The translations under genes and the position numbers were made by a program. Source: Asticcacaulis excentricus (lineage in GTDB: Bacteria > Pseudomonadota > Alphaproteobacteria > Caulobacterales > Caulobacteraceae). From it: 64,000 bases of DNA. Shown here piece by piece: positions 35,383 to 45,290 of the stretch. Within the stretch, counting starts at the first letter, position 1, and each line of letters starts with the position of its first letter. A model generated the notes under the pieces. The model was not told where the DNA came from, searched no databases, and saw only the letters and a list, made by a program, of their open reading frames with translations. The DNA lies in NCBI RefSeq assembly GCF_003966695.1, contig NZ_AP018827.1, positions 2,212,501 through 2,276,500 of the forward strand. The letters are read 5' to 3'.

Positions 35383-37314
35383 CTACTTTACGGTTTCATC
35401 CACCGTGGCGCGCGTCACGGAATGATAAAGCGGCCGCGCCTTCGCATAGACGCGCTTGGCCATATCGACACCCCAACCCTTTTGCGCCATCAGCGCCGTA
35501 TAGAGCGGGCTGACGAAGCGGCGGCGGCCCTGCGAGGTGAGGAAGGTTTCCAGCGCCGGCAGGGCGGGTTCATAGTGGTGCACAATGGCCAGTTTCAGCC
35601 ACGCAAACAGAATTTCCGAATTGCGCGAGCTGGTGAAGCTAAAGGCCGCATCGAGGTCCTTCATCTGCTCCAGCGTCAGGGTGTCCGGCAGGGACTCGAT
35701 GAAATGCTGCCATTCCTGCGTCACCCAGCCCTCGGTGATCAGAGACTTGGCCGGGGTGCCCTTGGTGAAGGCTTCAACCTGTGCTTCGACGCGCGCAAAG
35801 GCTTCGGATTGCGGCTTGACGGCGTTGGACGGCAGGCCGGGCTTGTACAGCCACTCATTCAGTTTCAGGCGATCTTCCGCACCCGGATCACCCTTGATCA
35901 GGGTTTCGCGCAGGTCTTCGACGAAGCCTGCCGTGGTCATGCTCTTGAAGGCATAGCGCGTGAAATAGCCTTTGAGCCACGCATCAAACTTCTTGCGGCC
36001 ATAGGTCTGTTCCAGCAGGCGCAGGAAGGCCGCGCCCTTCTCATACGGAATGTCCGAGAAGCCGTCATCCGGGTCGCGCCCTTTGAGGTCCGTATGCAAC
36101 TGCGTCAGGCCCGGTTCTTTGATGCGGCTCAGGGTGTCCTGAAGGCTGCTGTAACCCAGGCTTTGCAGCATGAGGGCGCGGTCCTTGCCGTACATCTCCT
36201 CCATGATGCGGTTTTCAAAATAGGTGGTGAAGCCTTCGTTGAGCCAGAAATCGTCCCAGGTGGCATTGGTGACGAGATTGCCTGACCACGAATGGGCCAG
36301 TTCGTGCGCGACCAGCGACACCAGCGACTTGTCACCGGCCAGAATGGTCGGCGTGGCAAAGGTCAGGCGCGGATTTTCCATGCCGCCGAAGGGGAAGGAC
36401 GGCGGCAGGATCAGCACGTCGTAACGTCCCCAGCGGTAGGGGCCATAGAGTTTTTCGGCGGCGGCGACGAATTTTTCGAGGTCTTCCAGCTCGGCGGCGG
36501 CGCGGGCAATGGTGGCCTTTTCGGCATAGACGCCGGTGCGGTCGCCGGTCGGGCGGAAGTCGATATCGCCAATGGCCAGCGCGATCAGATAGGGCGGTAT
36601 GGCCTGATCCATCTTGAAGCGGAAAGCGCGCAAGCCCCCGTTCCCCGGCACGGCCTCACCATCCGGCGTCAGCATTTCGGCGCTCATCACGGCTTTGAGC
36701 GGTGTCGGTACACGGATGATGGCGCTGTAGGTTTGCCGCACCATCGGGGAATCCTGCGTCGGAATCCACGTGCGGGTCAGGATCGACTGGCCCTGCGACA
36801 ACAGGAAGGGGTGTTTTTTACCCTCGGTTTGCGACGGGTCGAGCCATTGCAGGGCCTGCGTGTCCGCGGTGGTCTTGTATGTCACCACCACCTTCTGCGC
36901 CCCCTGCGGCAGTTCGATGGTCAGCGGCGCGCCAAAGATGGGGTGGGGCGTGCCCAGCGTGTATTTCAGCGGTTCGCCAGAGGCATCGGTGACGCCTTCG
37001 ATGTCGAGCGCCTTGACGTCCAGCACGACCTGTTTGGCCGTCGGCGCGGTTTCCAGCGTCAGGGCGGCGGTGCCTTTCAGCACCTTGGCGCGGAAGTCAG
37101 CGGTGAGGTCGAGATCGACGTGGCGCACGCGCGCGACGTTCGGTTCGGCGTAGGAGTGGACGTCTTTGGCGCTGCGCACCAGAGCCAGCGGGGCGGAATC
37201 GTCCGAGGCCGGCTCAACCTTCGGCTCACAGGCCGTCAGAAAGGTCGAACCCATCAAAGCCGCCATAAAGCCGATTGCCGTGCGCCGGTCCGGCGCGAAA
37301 CCCTTAGTCCGCAT
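35383..37314 (-). CDS. M1-family zinc aminopeptidase, lipoprotein
   Basis: A 643-residue metallopeptidase of the leukotriene A4 hydrolase/aminopeptidase N clan. The exopeptidase motif appears as FGGMENPRL, the zinc motif as HELAHSW with the downstream Glu in NEGFTTYFE, and the C-terminal third is an armadillo-like helical domain. The start at 37314 (GGAG upstream) gives a twin-arginine-like, hydrophobic N-terminus with lipobox LTAC (Cys about 29), so it is membrane-anchored and periplasmic. It probably trims peptides, and epoxide-hydrolase activity is possible by family. It lies downstream of the helicase gene on the same strand. Confidence 0.88.
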   Translation of the reverse strand: MRTKGFAPDRRTAIGFMAALMGSTFLTACEPKVEPASDDSAPLALVRSAKDVHSYAEPNVARVRHVDLDLTADFRAKVLKGTAALTLETAPTAKQVVLDVKALDIEGVTDASGEPLKYTLGTPHPIFGAPLTIELPQGAQKVVVTYKTTADTQALQWLDPSQTEGKKHPFLLSQGQSILTRTWIPTQDSPMVRQTYSAIIRVPTPLKAVMSAEMLTPDGEAVPGNGGLRAFRFKMDQAIPPYLIALAIGDIDFRPTGDRTGVYAEKATIARAAAELEDLEKFVAAAEKLYGPYRWGRYDVLILPPSFPFGGMENPRLTFATPTILAGDKSLVSLVAHELAHSWSGNLVTNATWDDFWLNEGFTTYFENRIMEEMYGKDRALMLQSLGYSSLQDTLSRIKEPGLTQLHTDLKGRDPDDGFSDIPYEKGAAFLRLLEQTYGRKKFDAWLKGYFTRYAFKSMTTAGFVEDLRETLIKGDPGAEDRLKLNEWLYKPGLPSNAVKPQSEAFARVEAQVEAFTKGTPAKSLITEGWVTQEWQHFIESLPDTLTLEQMKDLDAAFSFTSSRNSEILFAWLKLAIVHHYEPALPALETFLTSQGRRRFVSPLYTALMAQKGWGVDMAKRVYAKARPLYHSVTRATVDETVK

Positions 37315-37337
37315 ATCGCCACTCCATAAAACAGTAC

Positions 37338-37361
37338 CCCCTGAAAAGGTTTCAGGGGGCA
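37338..37361 (-). terminator. Hairpin between helicase and aminopeptidase genes
   Basis: CCCCCTGAAA and TTTCAGGGGG pair around a 3-4 nt loop. On the minus strand it is followed by TACTGTTTTATGG, so it could terminate the helicase transcript weakly or form a 5' leader hairpin just before the aminopeptidase ribosome site. Confidence 0.5.
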
Positions 37362-37452
37362 CCATATGGATTAGTTAAAGCGGAAATATGTCGTCTTCAC
37401 AATGTGGAAAATTCAGCACGGGTGAGACGCGTATCCCGTCTCCCGGCGAATT

Positions 37453-39240
<1,788 letters not shown>

Positions 39241-39753
39241 GACGATGCGCTTTCAATACGGATGCGCGCACACCCGGCAAAATGACCGTCGCACACCATC
39301 CTTCGGCCCGGACGCGCTTTTGTGGCGTAGCGGGCGGTTTCGGATGAGGCCAGCGCGTGTCTTAGCTCTCGGGTTTCATTTTTAAAGATTATCAAGCGCG
39401 AACAGGGTTCGCACATCTGTCATCCGTTAAAACTGGCTTGTCGGGACACATACCAAGGACTATGTCCTGTGTCGCCCGACCTCACGCGGCCAGTCAGGTG
39501 CGGCATTGCACCGCAGCAAACCGCCATATGCGTTGCAATGGTGGAAAAGTCAACCCCCGTAAAGGAAGTCTTCACCGCTACGCCTTAAGGTTCGCGGCAA
39601 TTCCGGTGCGTTGCCAAACGGCGTTCAGTACCCGGCCCCTCTGGGTCATAATTTCGCGTTTTCAATAAACAGTAGCGTTTCGTCATCTCCGGGTGTGGGT
39701 TGTGCGTATGCACGACTGTGCCTGACCACACCTATAAAAAGAACCTTTTATAA
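39241..39753. other. Gene-free 513-bp region with hairpins
   Basis: It separates the divergent helicase and PilZ genes. No ORF with coding character is seen. Visible structures are a hairpin at about 39436-39478 with arms GTCGGGACACA and TGTGTCGCCCGAC, GGTGCGGCATTGCACC at about 39497-39512, and CGCGAAC-AGG-GTTCGC at about 39397. TATAAAAAGAACCTTTTATA lies just before the PilZ start. A long helicase leader or a small RNA is possible. Confidence 0.4.
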
Positions 39754-40260
39754 ATGGCTGTGTACTATCTTAACCCCAACTCCCCGCGAAAGACTCCCAA
39801 CGCCATGCCCGGCTCAGATGGTCGCTCTGCATCGCCTTCCGTGACCTCGCCGCAGGCGGGGGTCGAGGTGATTCAGCCGTTTCAGCAGTTCCTCAACCGC
39901 CGCGCCGAGCCGCGTTTTGACTGCATGGCGTCGGGCGCGCTGCTGCTGCTACCCAGCGGGACCGAGGTAGCGTGTGATATCGTCAACCAGAGTGCTTCTG
40001 GCGCGCAGGTTCTGGTCAAGGACATGCCGCAAAACGCCGGTGATCTGTGGCTGGTGGATGTGGCCGGTCAGATGGTTAAGTTCGGCTCACCGGTGTGGAC
40101 CCAGCCGCACAAGATGGGCCTGCGTTTCAGCTTTGTGCAGAAGCTCGATCCCAACGGAACCCGCCCACCGCGCGTGCCGGAACCCGTATGGAAGGCCTGG
40201 CGTCGCCTCGCCGGACTGGATACGCCGCCGCCGCAGGACGATGTGTTCTTTCTCGACTGA
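39754..40260 (+). CDS. PilZ-domain protein
   Basis: A 168-residue protein. After about 45 polar residues, RRAEPRFDC supplies the RxxxR element and NQSASGAQV the D/NxSxxG element of PilZ domains, which bind cyclic di-GMP. The spacing and following beta-strands (LWLVDVAGQMVKFGSPVWT) fit a stand-alone PilZ protein. It ends with an acidic DDVFFLD tail. No flagellar, cellulose or GGDEF/EAL gene is nearby. A start at the ATG 39805 is possible and would shorten the disordered N-terminus. It is followed by a perfect 12-bp terminator stem. Confidence 0.68.
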   Translation: MAVYYLNPNSPRKTPNAMPGSDGRSASPSVTSPQAGVEVIQPFQQFLNRRAEPRFDCMASGALLLLPSGTEVACDIVNQSASGAQVLVKDMPQNAGDLWLVDVAGQMVKFGSPVWTQPHKMGLRFSFVQKLDPNGTRPPRVPEPVWKAWRRLAGLDTPPPQDDVFFLD

Positions 40261-40281
40261 GGCGTGATTCAAACCCTTGCA

Positions 40282-40320
40282 CACAAAAGGCCCTCAGCCA
40301 GTTGGCGGGGGCCTTTTGTG
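40282..40320 (+). terminator. Terminator of the PilZ gene
   Basis: CACAAAAGGCCC pairs perfectly with GGGCCTTTTGTG around a 15-nt loop. The 125-bp repeat copy 2 begins 5 bp after it. Confidence 0.8.
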
Positions 40321-40324
40321 TATC

Positions 40325-40449
40325 ATACCAACGGCCGAAGATGCTGACCGCATCCGTCCGTTGAGAACTCGAGAATGTCTCATATGTATCAGTGACATGA
40401 GACATTCTCGAATGGCATACCAAGAGTCATTTCCAATGACCCTTGGTAT
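40325..40449. repeat. 125-bp structured repeat, copy 2
   Basis: Same length, orientation and three-hairpin plan as 5655-5779, with ATACCAA and TTGGTAT at the ends. Its middle stem is GAGAATGTCTCAT/ATGAGACATTCTC, 13 bp and perfect. The last base of the element is also the first base of the reverse-strand stop triplet (TCA) of the small gene at 40449-40826. Confidence 0.8.
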
Positions 40450-40826
40450 CAGCCTATGGCGGCTTTCAACGCCGCTTCCTGAGCCGCCGCTGCCTGGGTC
40501 AGGGCGCGCAGGTCTTCAAACAGGGCCGGGTCGATCTTTTTAAAGGCAAAGCACGTCTTGCCCTGCCGTTTCTTTTCAAGAGACGCAGGAACAAGCGCAG
40601 TCAGTTCCGGCAGGCTATAGAGCGGCAGGATGTGATAGGCGACGTAGGATTTTTTGAGCGCCAGCCAGCCAAACCACGCCGGCTCACCGGTGCGCGCTTC
40701 GGCCCACGTCGTTTTCAGCGTCAGGCAGCAGTCGGTATCGGCGGTGACAACCATGCCGGGTGCGGCTTCGATCATCAGCGCGCGCAGGGCCTGAAAGACA
40801 GCGGGAAACGCATCGGAACTTGCCAT
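40449..40826 (-). CDS. Small conserved protein, DUF1801/YdhG-like
   Basis: A 125-residue soluble protein. The central stretch KKSYVAYHILPLYSLPEL and the later QGKTCFAFKKID resemble the DUF1801 (YdhG/iron-chaperone frataxin-like fold) group, where similar Lys-rich, aromatic patterns occur. The C-terminus is Ala-rich and helical. The stop codon abuts the repeat element, so the natural C-terminus may have been altered by its insertion. No function is known, and the assignment is tentative. Confidence 0.6.
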   Translation of the reverse strand: MASSDAFPAVFQALRALMIEAAPGMVVTADTDCCLTLKTTWAEARTGEPAWFGWLALKKSYVAYHILPLYSLPELTALVPASLEKKRQGKTCFAFKKIDPALFEDLRALTQAAAAQEAALKAAIG

Positions 40827-40867
40827 CCACCTGTCTCCTATACCCCAGTTTGCTACACCCCAGCCTG

Positions 40868-42802
40868 CTATACCAGTGAGCGGAACTTCAGCGTACCGGT
40901 GACGGCCTTCAGTTCATCCAGCGCCTCACGCGAATAGCCGCGGTCCACATCGACGATCACATAGCCCAGTTGCTCATTGGTCTTGAGGTGCTGGGCCAGA
41001 ATGTTGAGATTGTACTTGGCGATGATGTTGTTGATCGCCGCCATGACGCCCGGCACGTTCTGATGGATGTGCAGGAAGCGGTGACGCCCTTCGACCTCAG
41101 ACAGTTGCACGTTCGGCATATTGACCGAGAAGGTGGTGTCGCCGCGGCTGATGAAATTCAGCAGACGCTCCGACGCGAACTCACCAATGGCTTCCTGTGC
41201 CTCTTCGGTCGAGCCACCGATATGCGGCGTCAGGATGACATTGGGCAGGCCCATCAGCGGGCTTTCAAACGGATCGTCATTGGTGCGCGGTTCTTCGGGG
41301 AAGACATCGACGGCCGCGCCGTAGATCTTCTTTGTACGGACGGCTTCGGCCAGGGCCTCGATATCGACGATGTGGCCGCGCGACAAATTGATGAACAGCG
41401 CGCCGTCCTTCATCTTGGCAAACTGCGCCTTACCGAAGATGTTCTTGTTTTCGGCGCGCCCATCGACGTGCAGCGACAAAACATCGGCTTCGGCCAGAAC
41501 GGCGTCCAGGGTGCGGTAGCGTTTGGCATTACCCATGGTCAGCTTTTCGGCGACATCGTAATAGATGACGCGCATCCCAAAGGCTTCGGCCAGCACCGAA
41601 AGCTGCGAGCCGATGGCGCCGTAGCCGATGATACCCAGCGTCTTGTTGCGCACCTCGTGCGCGCCGGTGGCCGACTTGTCCCACTTGCCGGTGTGCATCT
41701 GGATCGACTTGTCGTAGATGTTCCGTGTCAGGATGACCGTCAGGCCCATGACCATTTCCACCACCGAGCGGGTGTTGGAATAGGGGGCGTTGAACACGGC
41801 CACGCCCTTTTCGGACGCGGCCTTCAGGTCGATCTGATTGGTGCCGATGCAGAAGGCGCCAATGGCCATCAGCTTGTCGGCGGCGTCGAGCACCTTGCGC
41901 GTCACAGTGGTCTTAGAGCGGATGCCCAGAACGTGCACGCCCTGGATGGCCTCGATCAGGGCGTCTTCGTCCAGCGCGCCTTTCAGCGTCGAAACGTCAT
42001 AGCCTTCGTCGCGGAAATGCTGGATGGCGACCGGGTGAACGTTTTCCAGCAGGAGCATCTTCATGCGCGACCGTGGGAAGGAATAGCGGCCTTCATAGCC
42101 TTCGTTATGCAGCACTTCGTCGAACGACGCGACGACCTGCGTCGCCTCGCTGGCCGTGGTGGCGGCCACCACCTTTTCGCGGCTGACGTTTTCGGTGAAG
42201 GCGTAGAAACGGTCGGCCGCGCCGCCCTGATAGACCTCGTAATCGGTCCAGCCGTCGCCGACCATCACAATGGCCCCGGACAGGTCGGCCCAGCTTCTGA
42301 GCGCCACGATCTTGCCGCCGTCCTTTGACAGCGGATTGTCCTGATCGACGCCGGTGGCCACGCCATCGTCGCCAAAGACCAGACGGTTGGCCAGCACGTG
42401 CTCCGGCTTGATGCCGTATTCGGCCACGACGGGGTCGATAAATTCGTGGAAGCCGCCGGAGATGATGCGGATCTTGCCGGGGTTTTCCTCAAACACCTTG
42501 CGATTGCGTGCAATCGAGGCCGACACCTGGGCCTTCAGGGCTTCAGCCAGCGCCTCAATATCGGCGCGTGACGGTTTCAGGATACTGATACGGCGTTGCA
42601 GGGCCTCACCGAAACCGATCTCGCCCGACATGGCCAGGTCCGTCAGGTCCTTGATCGACTTGAGGTCCGTCAGGCGCGCCGGATCGCTCGAAAACAATTG
42701 TTCGGCCAGCACATCGAGGGCTTCGACCTTCGTGAAGGTCGAGTCGAAATCGAGAACGAGTGTCGCGAGGTTTACGCTTGCGGGAGCCATGTGCATGATC
42801 AT
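40868..42802 (-). CDS. Bifunctional phosphoserine phosphatase / 3-phosphoglycerate dehydrogenase
   Basis: A 644-residue fusion. Residues 1-230 form a HAD phosphatase of the SerB type: VLDFDSTFTK gives the DxDST nucleophile motif, and VGDGWTDYEVY the metal-binding Asp motif. Residues about 245-560 are a D-2-hydroxyacid dehydrogenase of the SerA type: NAD site LGIIGYGAIGSQ, catalytic His in TPHIGGSTEEAQ. The last 75 residues are an ACT domain (VPGVMAAINNIIAKYNLNI) for serine feedback. One polypeptide thus carries steps 1 and 3 of serine synthesis; SerC (step 2) is not nearby. Starts at 42802, 42796 or 42790 are possible. Confidence 0.88.
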   Translation of the reverse strand: MIMHMAPASVNLATLVLDFDSTFTKVEALDVLAEQLFSSDPARLTDLKSIKDLTDLAMSGEIGFGEALQRRISILKPSRADIEALAEALKAQVSASIARNRKVFEENPGKIRIISGGFHEFIDPVVAEYGIKPEHVLANRLVFGDDGVATGVDQDNPLSKDGGKIVALRSWADLSGAIVMVGDGWTDYEVYQGGAADRFYAFTENVSREKVVAATTASEATQVVASFDEVLHNEGYEGRYSFPRSRMKMLLLENVHPVAIQHFRDEGYDVSTLKGALDEDALIEAIQGVHVLGIRSKTTVTRKVLDAADKLMAIGAFCIGTNQIDLKAASEKGVAVFNAPYSNTRSVVEMVMGLTVILTRNIYDKSIQMHTGKWDKSATGAHEVRNKTLGIIGYGAIGSQLSVLAEAFGMRVIYYDVAEKLTMGNAKRYRTLDAVLAEADVLSLHVDGRAENKNIFGKAQFAKMKDGALFINLSRGHIVDIEALAEAVRTKKIYGAAVDVFPEEPRTNDDPFESPLMGLPNVILTPHIGGSTEEAQEAIGEFASERLLNFISRGDTTFSVNMPNVQLSEVEGRHRFLHIHQNVPGVMAAINNIIAKYNLNILAQHLKTNEQLGYVIVDVDRGYSREALDELKAVTGTLKFRSLV

Positions 42803-42810
42803 GTCCGTTG

Positions 42811-42856
42811 GAGCGCATCCCCAAAAGTGGGCACCGGTTTTCGGCTCAGATGCGCG
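42811..42856. repeat. AAGTGG-ACCGGTT dyad element upstream of the SerB-SerA gene
   Basis: GAGCGCATCC...GATGCGCG arms enclose AAAAGTGGGCACCGGTTTTC. This matches a dyad family widespread in alphaproteobacterial intergenic DNA and shares its core with 20534-20636. It lies 9 bp before the gene start and so probably within its promoter or leader. Confidence 0.6.
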
Positions 42857-43080
42857 ATAGTGTAAGGGTATAGACGGGTCGCTGAAGCCACCAAAATTTA
42901 TGCGCGGGATTAGGCCAAAAGCCCCCGCAAGACAACCGCCTTTGTCAGTATTTCCGACGTCTTCGGCTTTTTTTGACCGGGCGGATCGGCTAAGGTGTCA
43001 GTATTGCCGCAGTAATGCCTTGAAACCGGTCAAGGTTGAAACTATCTCCGCCGCTTATGTCCCTTTTTGTGTGATTTCCG

Positions 43081-43983
43081 ATGACCTCCTATCCTTTGCC
43101 GTCGCAGGACTATGCCGCCCGTTTTGTGCTGGACACGCTTCCCGTGCATGGGCGTCTGGTGCGCCTTGATGAAACGCTGAACGCGATTCTTGACGCCCAC
43201 GCCTATCCGGACGCCATTGCGACGCTTTTGGGTGAGGCCTGCGTGCTGGCCGTCATGGTCGGTTCGGCGCTGAAGTTTGAGGGGCGGCTGATCATGCAGG
43301 CGCAGGGGCAGGGCGTGGTGCGCTATGTCGTGGCCGACTATGACACGCGCGGTTCTCTGCGTGGTTTCTGCCGCTTCGATCCGGAGGAGCTGAAGGCGCT
43401 TGAGGCCGAAAATGCCGGCAAGTTTCAGTCTCTGGGCGCGCAGCAACTTTTGGGGCAGGGCACCTTTATCATGACGCTGGAGCCCGACGGCATGGGCGAC
43501 CGCTATCAGGGCGTGACCCCGATTGAGGGCGATTCCCTGTCTTTGTGCGCCGAGCATTATTTTGCGCAGTCCGAGCAGATTCCGACGCAGATCAAGCTGG
43601 CCGTGTCGCGCGAAACAACGCCGAACGGCGAACGCTGGCGCGCCGCCGGGGCGATGATTCAGGCGCTGGCCGGTGACGACAGTCGCGGCGATACGCGCGA
43701 AGCGTTTGAGCATGTGCGCGCCCTATTTGCGACTCTGGGCGAAGAGGAACTGACGGATTTCGAGCTGGAAGCCGATCGCCTGCTCTATCGCCTGTTCCAC
43801 GAAGACGGCGTGCGCCTGTCGCCGCCCAAGCCGATCGCCAAGCTGTGCCGCTGCTCGCAAACCCGCGTCGAGGAGCTGGTGCGCTCCTTCTCGGCCGATG
43901 AGCAATCCGACATGCTGGAGCCGGACGGTCAGGTGCACATCACCTGCGAATACTGCTCGAAGACGTTTTTCGTCGCGCCGTAA
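43081..43983 (+). CDS. hslO: Redox-regulated chaperone Hsp33
   Basis: A 300-residue Hsp33. The N-terminal substrate-binding domain is followed by a C-terminal redox switch with CRC (in AKLCRCSQTR) and CEYC (in ITCEYCSKTF), the four zinc-binding cysteines. Upon oxidative unfolding it holds client proteins. The length matches the family. It is divergent from the SerB-SerA gene and converges with cysH. Confidence 0.93.
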   Translation: MTSYPLPSQDYAARFVLDTLPVHGRLVRLDETLNAILDAHAYPDAIATLLGEACVLAVMVGSALKFEGRLIMQAQGQGVVRYVVADYDTRGSLRGFCRFDPEELKALEAENAGKFQSLGAQQLLGQGTFIMTLEPDGMGDRYQGVTPIEGDSLSLCAEHYFAQSEQIPTQIKLAVSRETTPNGERWRAAGAMIQALAGDDSRGDTREAFEHVRALFATLGEEELTDFELEADRLLYRLFHEDGVRLSPPKPIAKLCRCSQTRVEELVRSFSADEQSDMLEPDGQVHITCEYCSKTFFVAP

Positions 43984-44021
43984 GACGCGCCTCGTTTGTG
44001 GCGAAGGCATAGGGATTTGGC

Positions 44022-44765
44022 TTAAATCCCTTCGCCGTCGTCATAGACATTGAGGTGGATGCCGCATTCGGTCTTGTCCTGACCGGCCCAGCGACCAGAG
44101 CGCGCGTCCTGACCCTCTTCGACCGGCTTGGTGCAGGTGAAGCAGCCAATCGACGGATAGCCCTGCGCCACCAGCGGGTGTTCGGGCAGATTGTGGGCGC
44201 GGATATAGTCGGCCACGTCCTGCGCCGTCCAGTTGGCCAGCGGATTGATCTTGAAGTTACGCCCGTCAAATTCGACGACCGACAGGTTGGCGCGCGTCGC
44301 CGCCTGATGCCGCTTGCGGCCCGAAATCCACGCCGCATAGTCTTTCGTCACCGCCGCCAGCGGCTTCGTCTTGCGGAAGTCGCAGCAGGCGTCCGGGTCG
44401 CTCTGGAACAGGGTGTTTTTGGGATCGAGCGCGCGGATGTCTTCCAGCGCCGGGCGCAGATTGGTGAGGTTGGTCAGCCCCAGGGCCTCGACCAGCTCAT
44501 CGCGGTATTGCAGGGTCTGAAAAAAGTGGCGGTCGGTGTCGAGGAAGATGACCGGCGTGGTGCGGTCGATCTTCGCCACCAGATGCAAAAGCGCCACCGC
44601 ATCGGCCCCGAAGGAGGAGGTGAGGGCGATCTTGCCGGCAAACTCCTGACCGATGGTGTCGCGCAGGATCGACTCGGCGTTCCAGCCTTCGTACTTGGCC
44701 GACAGTTGCCGCGCGTGTTCGTGGTCAGGCGTATCGGCCACCAGATTATTGATCAGCACAGTCAT
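44022..44765 (-). CDS. cysH: Phosphoadenylyl-/adenylyl-sulfate reductase
   Basis: A 247-residue PP-loop reductase that makes sulfite from activated sulfate. SSFGADAVALLHL is the P-loop-like site. A CC pair (DACCDFRK) and a later CxxC (GCFTC) are the [4Fe-4S] ligands of the APS-reductase type, rather than the cluster-free PAPS type. The catalytic Cys lies in ECGIHL near the C-terminus. It is the last gene of the leftward cysG-DUF2849-cysI-DUF934-cysH operon. Confidence 0.9.
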   Translation of the reverse strand: MTVLINNLVADTPDHEHARQLSAKYEGWNAESILRDTIGQEFAGKIALTSSFGADAVALLHLVAKIDRTTPVIFLDTDRHFFQTLQYRDELVEALGLTNLTNLRPALEDIRALDPKNTLFQSDPDACCDFRKTKPLAAVTKDYAAWISGRKRHQAATRANLSVVEFDGRNFKINPLANWTAQDVADYIRAHNLPEHPLVAQGYPSIGCFTCTKPVEEGQDARSGRWAGQDKTECGIHLNVYDDGEGI

Positions 44766-44780
44766 AACGGACTCCGGACC

Positions 44781-45290
44781 TTACGCGGGATGGCGCAGGG
44801 CCCATACGGGTTTCAGACCGTCGGCGGCGGACTGATAGGCATTTGTGTACAGAGAGCGGGCGTACTTTATCGCACCCGCCGGGTCGGCGTCCTTCAGCAG
44901 GAAGCTGTCGAAGCCGCAGCGCATCATCCAGAACAATTGATCGCGCAGCACGTCACCAACGGCGCGGATTTCGCCGTCAAAGCCTAAGTCCTGACGCAGG
45001 ATGCGCGCGGTCGAATAGCCGCGCCCGTCGCGATAGCCCGGAAAGGCCACTTCGATCAGCGCGATCTTGGACAGGAAGGGTGTCAGCAGGCGCACATCGT
45101 CGCCGGGCGCAATGCGTACGCCGTAGCGGCCATTGAGCCCATCCAGTTCATTGACGGCGCGCGCAAAGCTCAACACCGCCTGATCGACGCCGATGGCTTC
45201 GTCGTCGGCCAGCAGGGTCCAGCCATTGGCGCGCACCTCGCCCTGATCGCTGACCAGTTGCGGCGCGTGGGAAGAATTAAGCTGGCTCAT
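44781..45290 (-). CDS. DUF934-family protein of the sulfite-reduction operon
   Basis: A 169-residue protein starting at the ATG 45290 inside the end of cysI (14-bp overlap). It matches the DUF934 family by its features: IALIEVAFPGYRDGRGYSTARILR and GEIRAVGDVLRDQLFWMMRCGFD. Members almost always accompany cysI/cysH in proteobacteria, but the biochemical role is undefined; support of sulfite reductase assembly or electron delivery has been suggested. No cofactor motif other than scattered Cys is seen. Confidence 0.82.
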   Translation of the reverse strand: MSQLNSSHAPQLVSDQGEVRANGWTLLADDEAIGVDQAVLSFARAVNELDGLNGRYGVRIAPGDDVRLLTPFLSKIALIEVAFPGYRDGRGYSTARILRQDLGFDGEIRAVGDVLRDQLFWMMRCGFDSFLLKDADPAGAIKYARSLYTNAYQSAADGLKPVWALRHPA

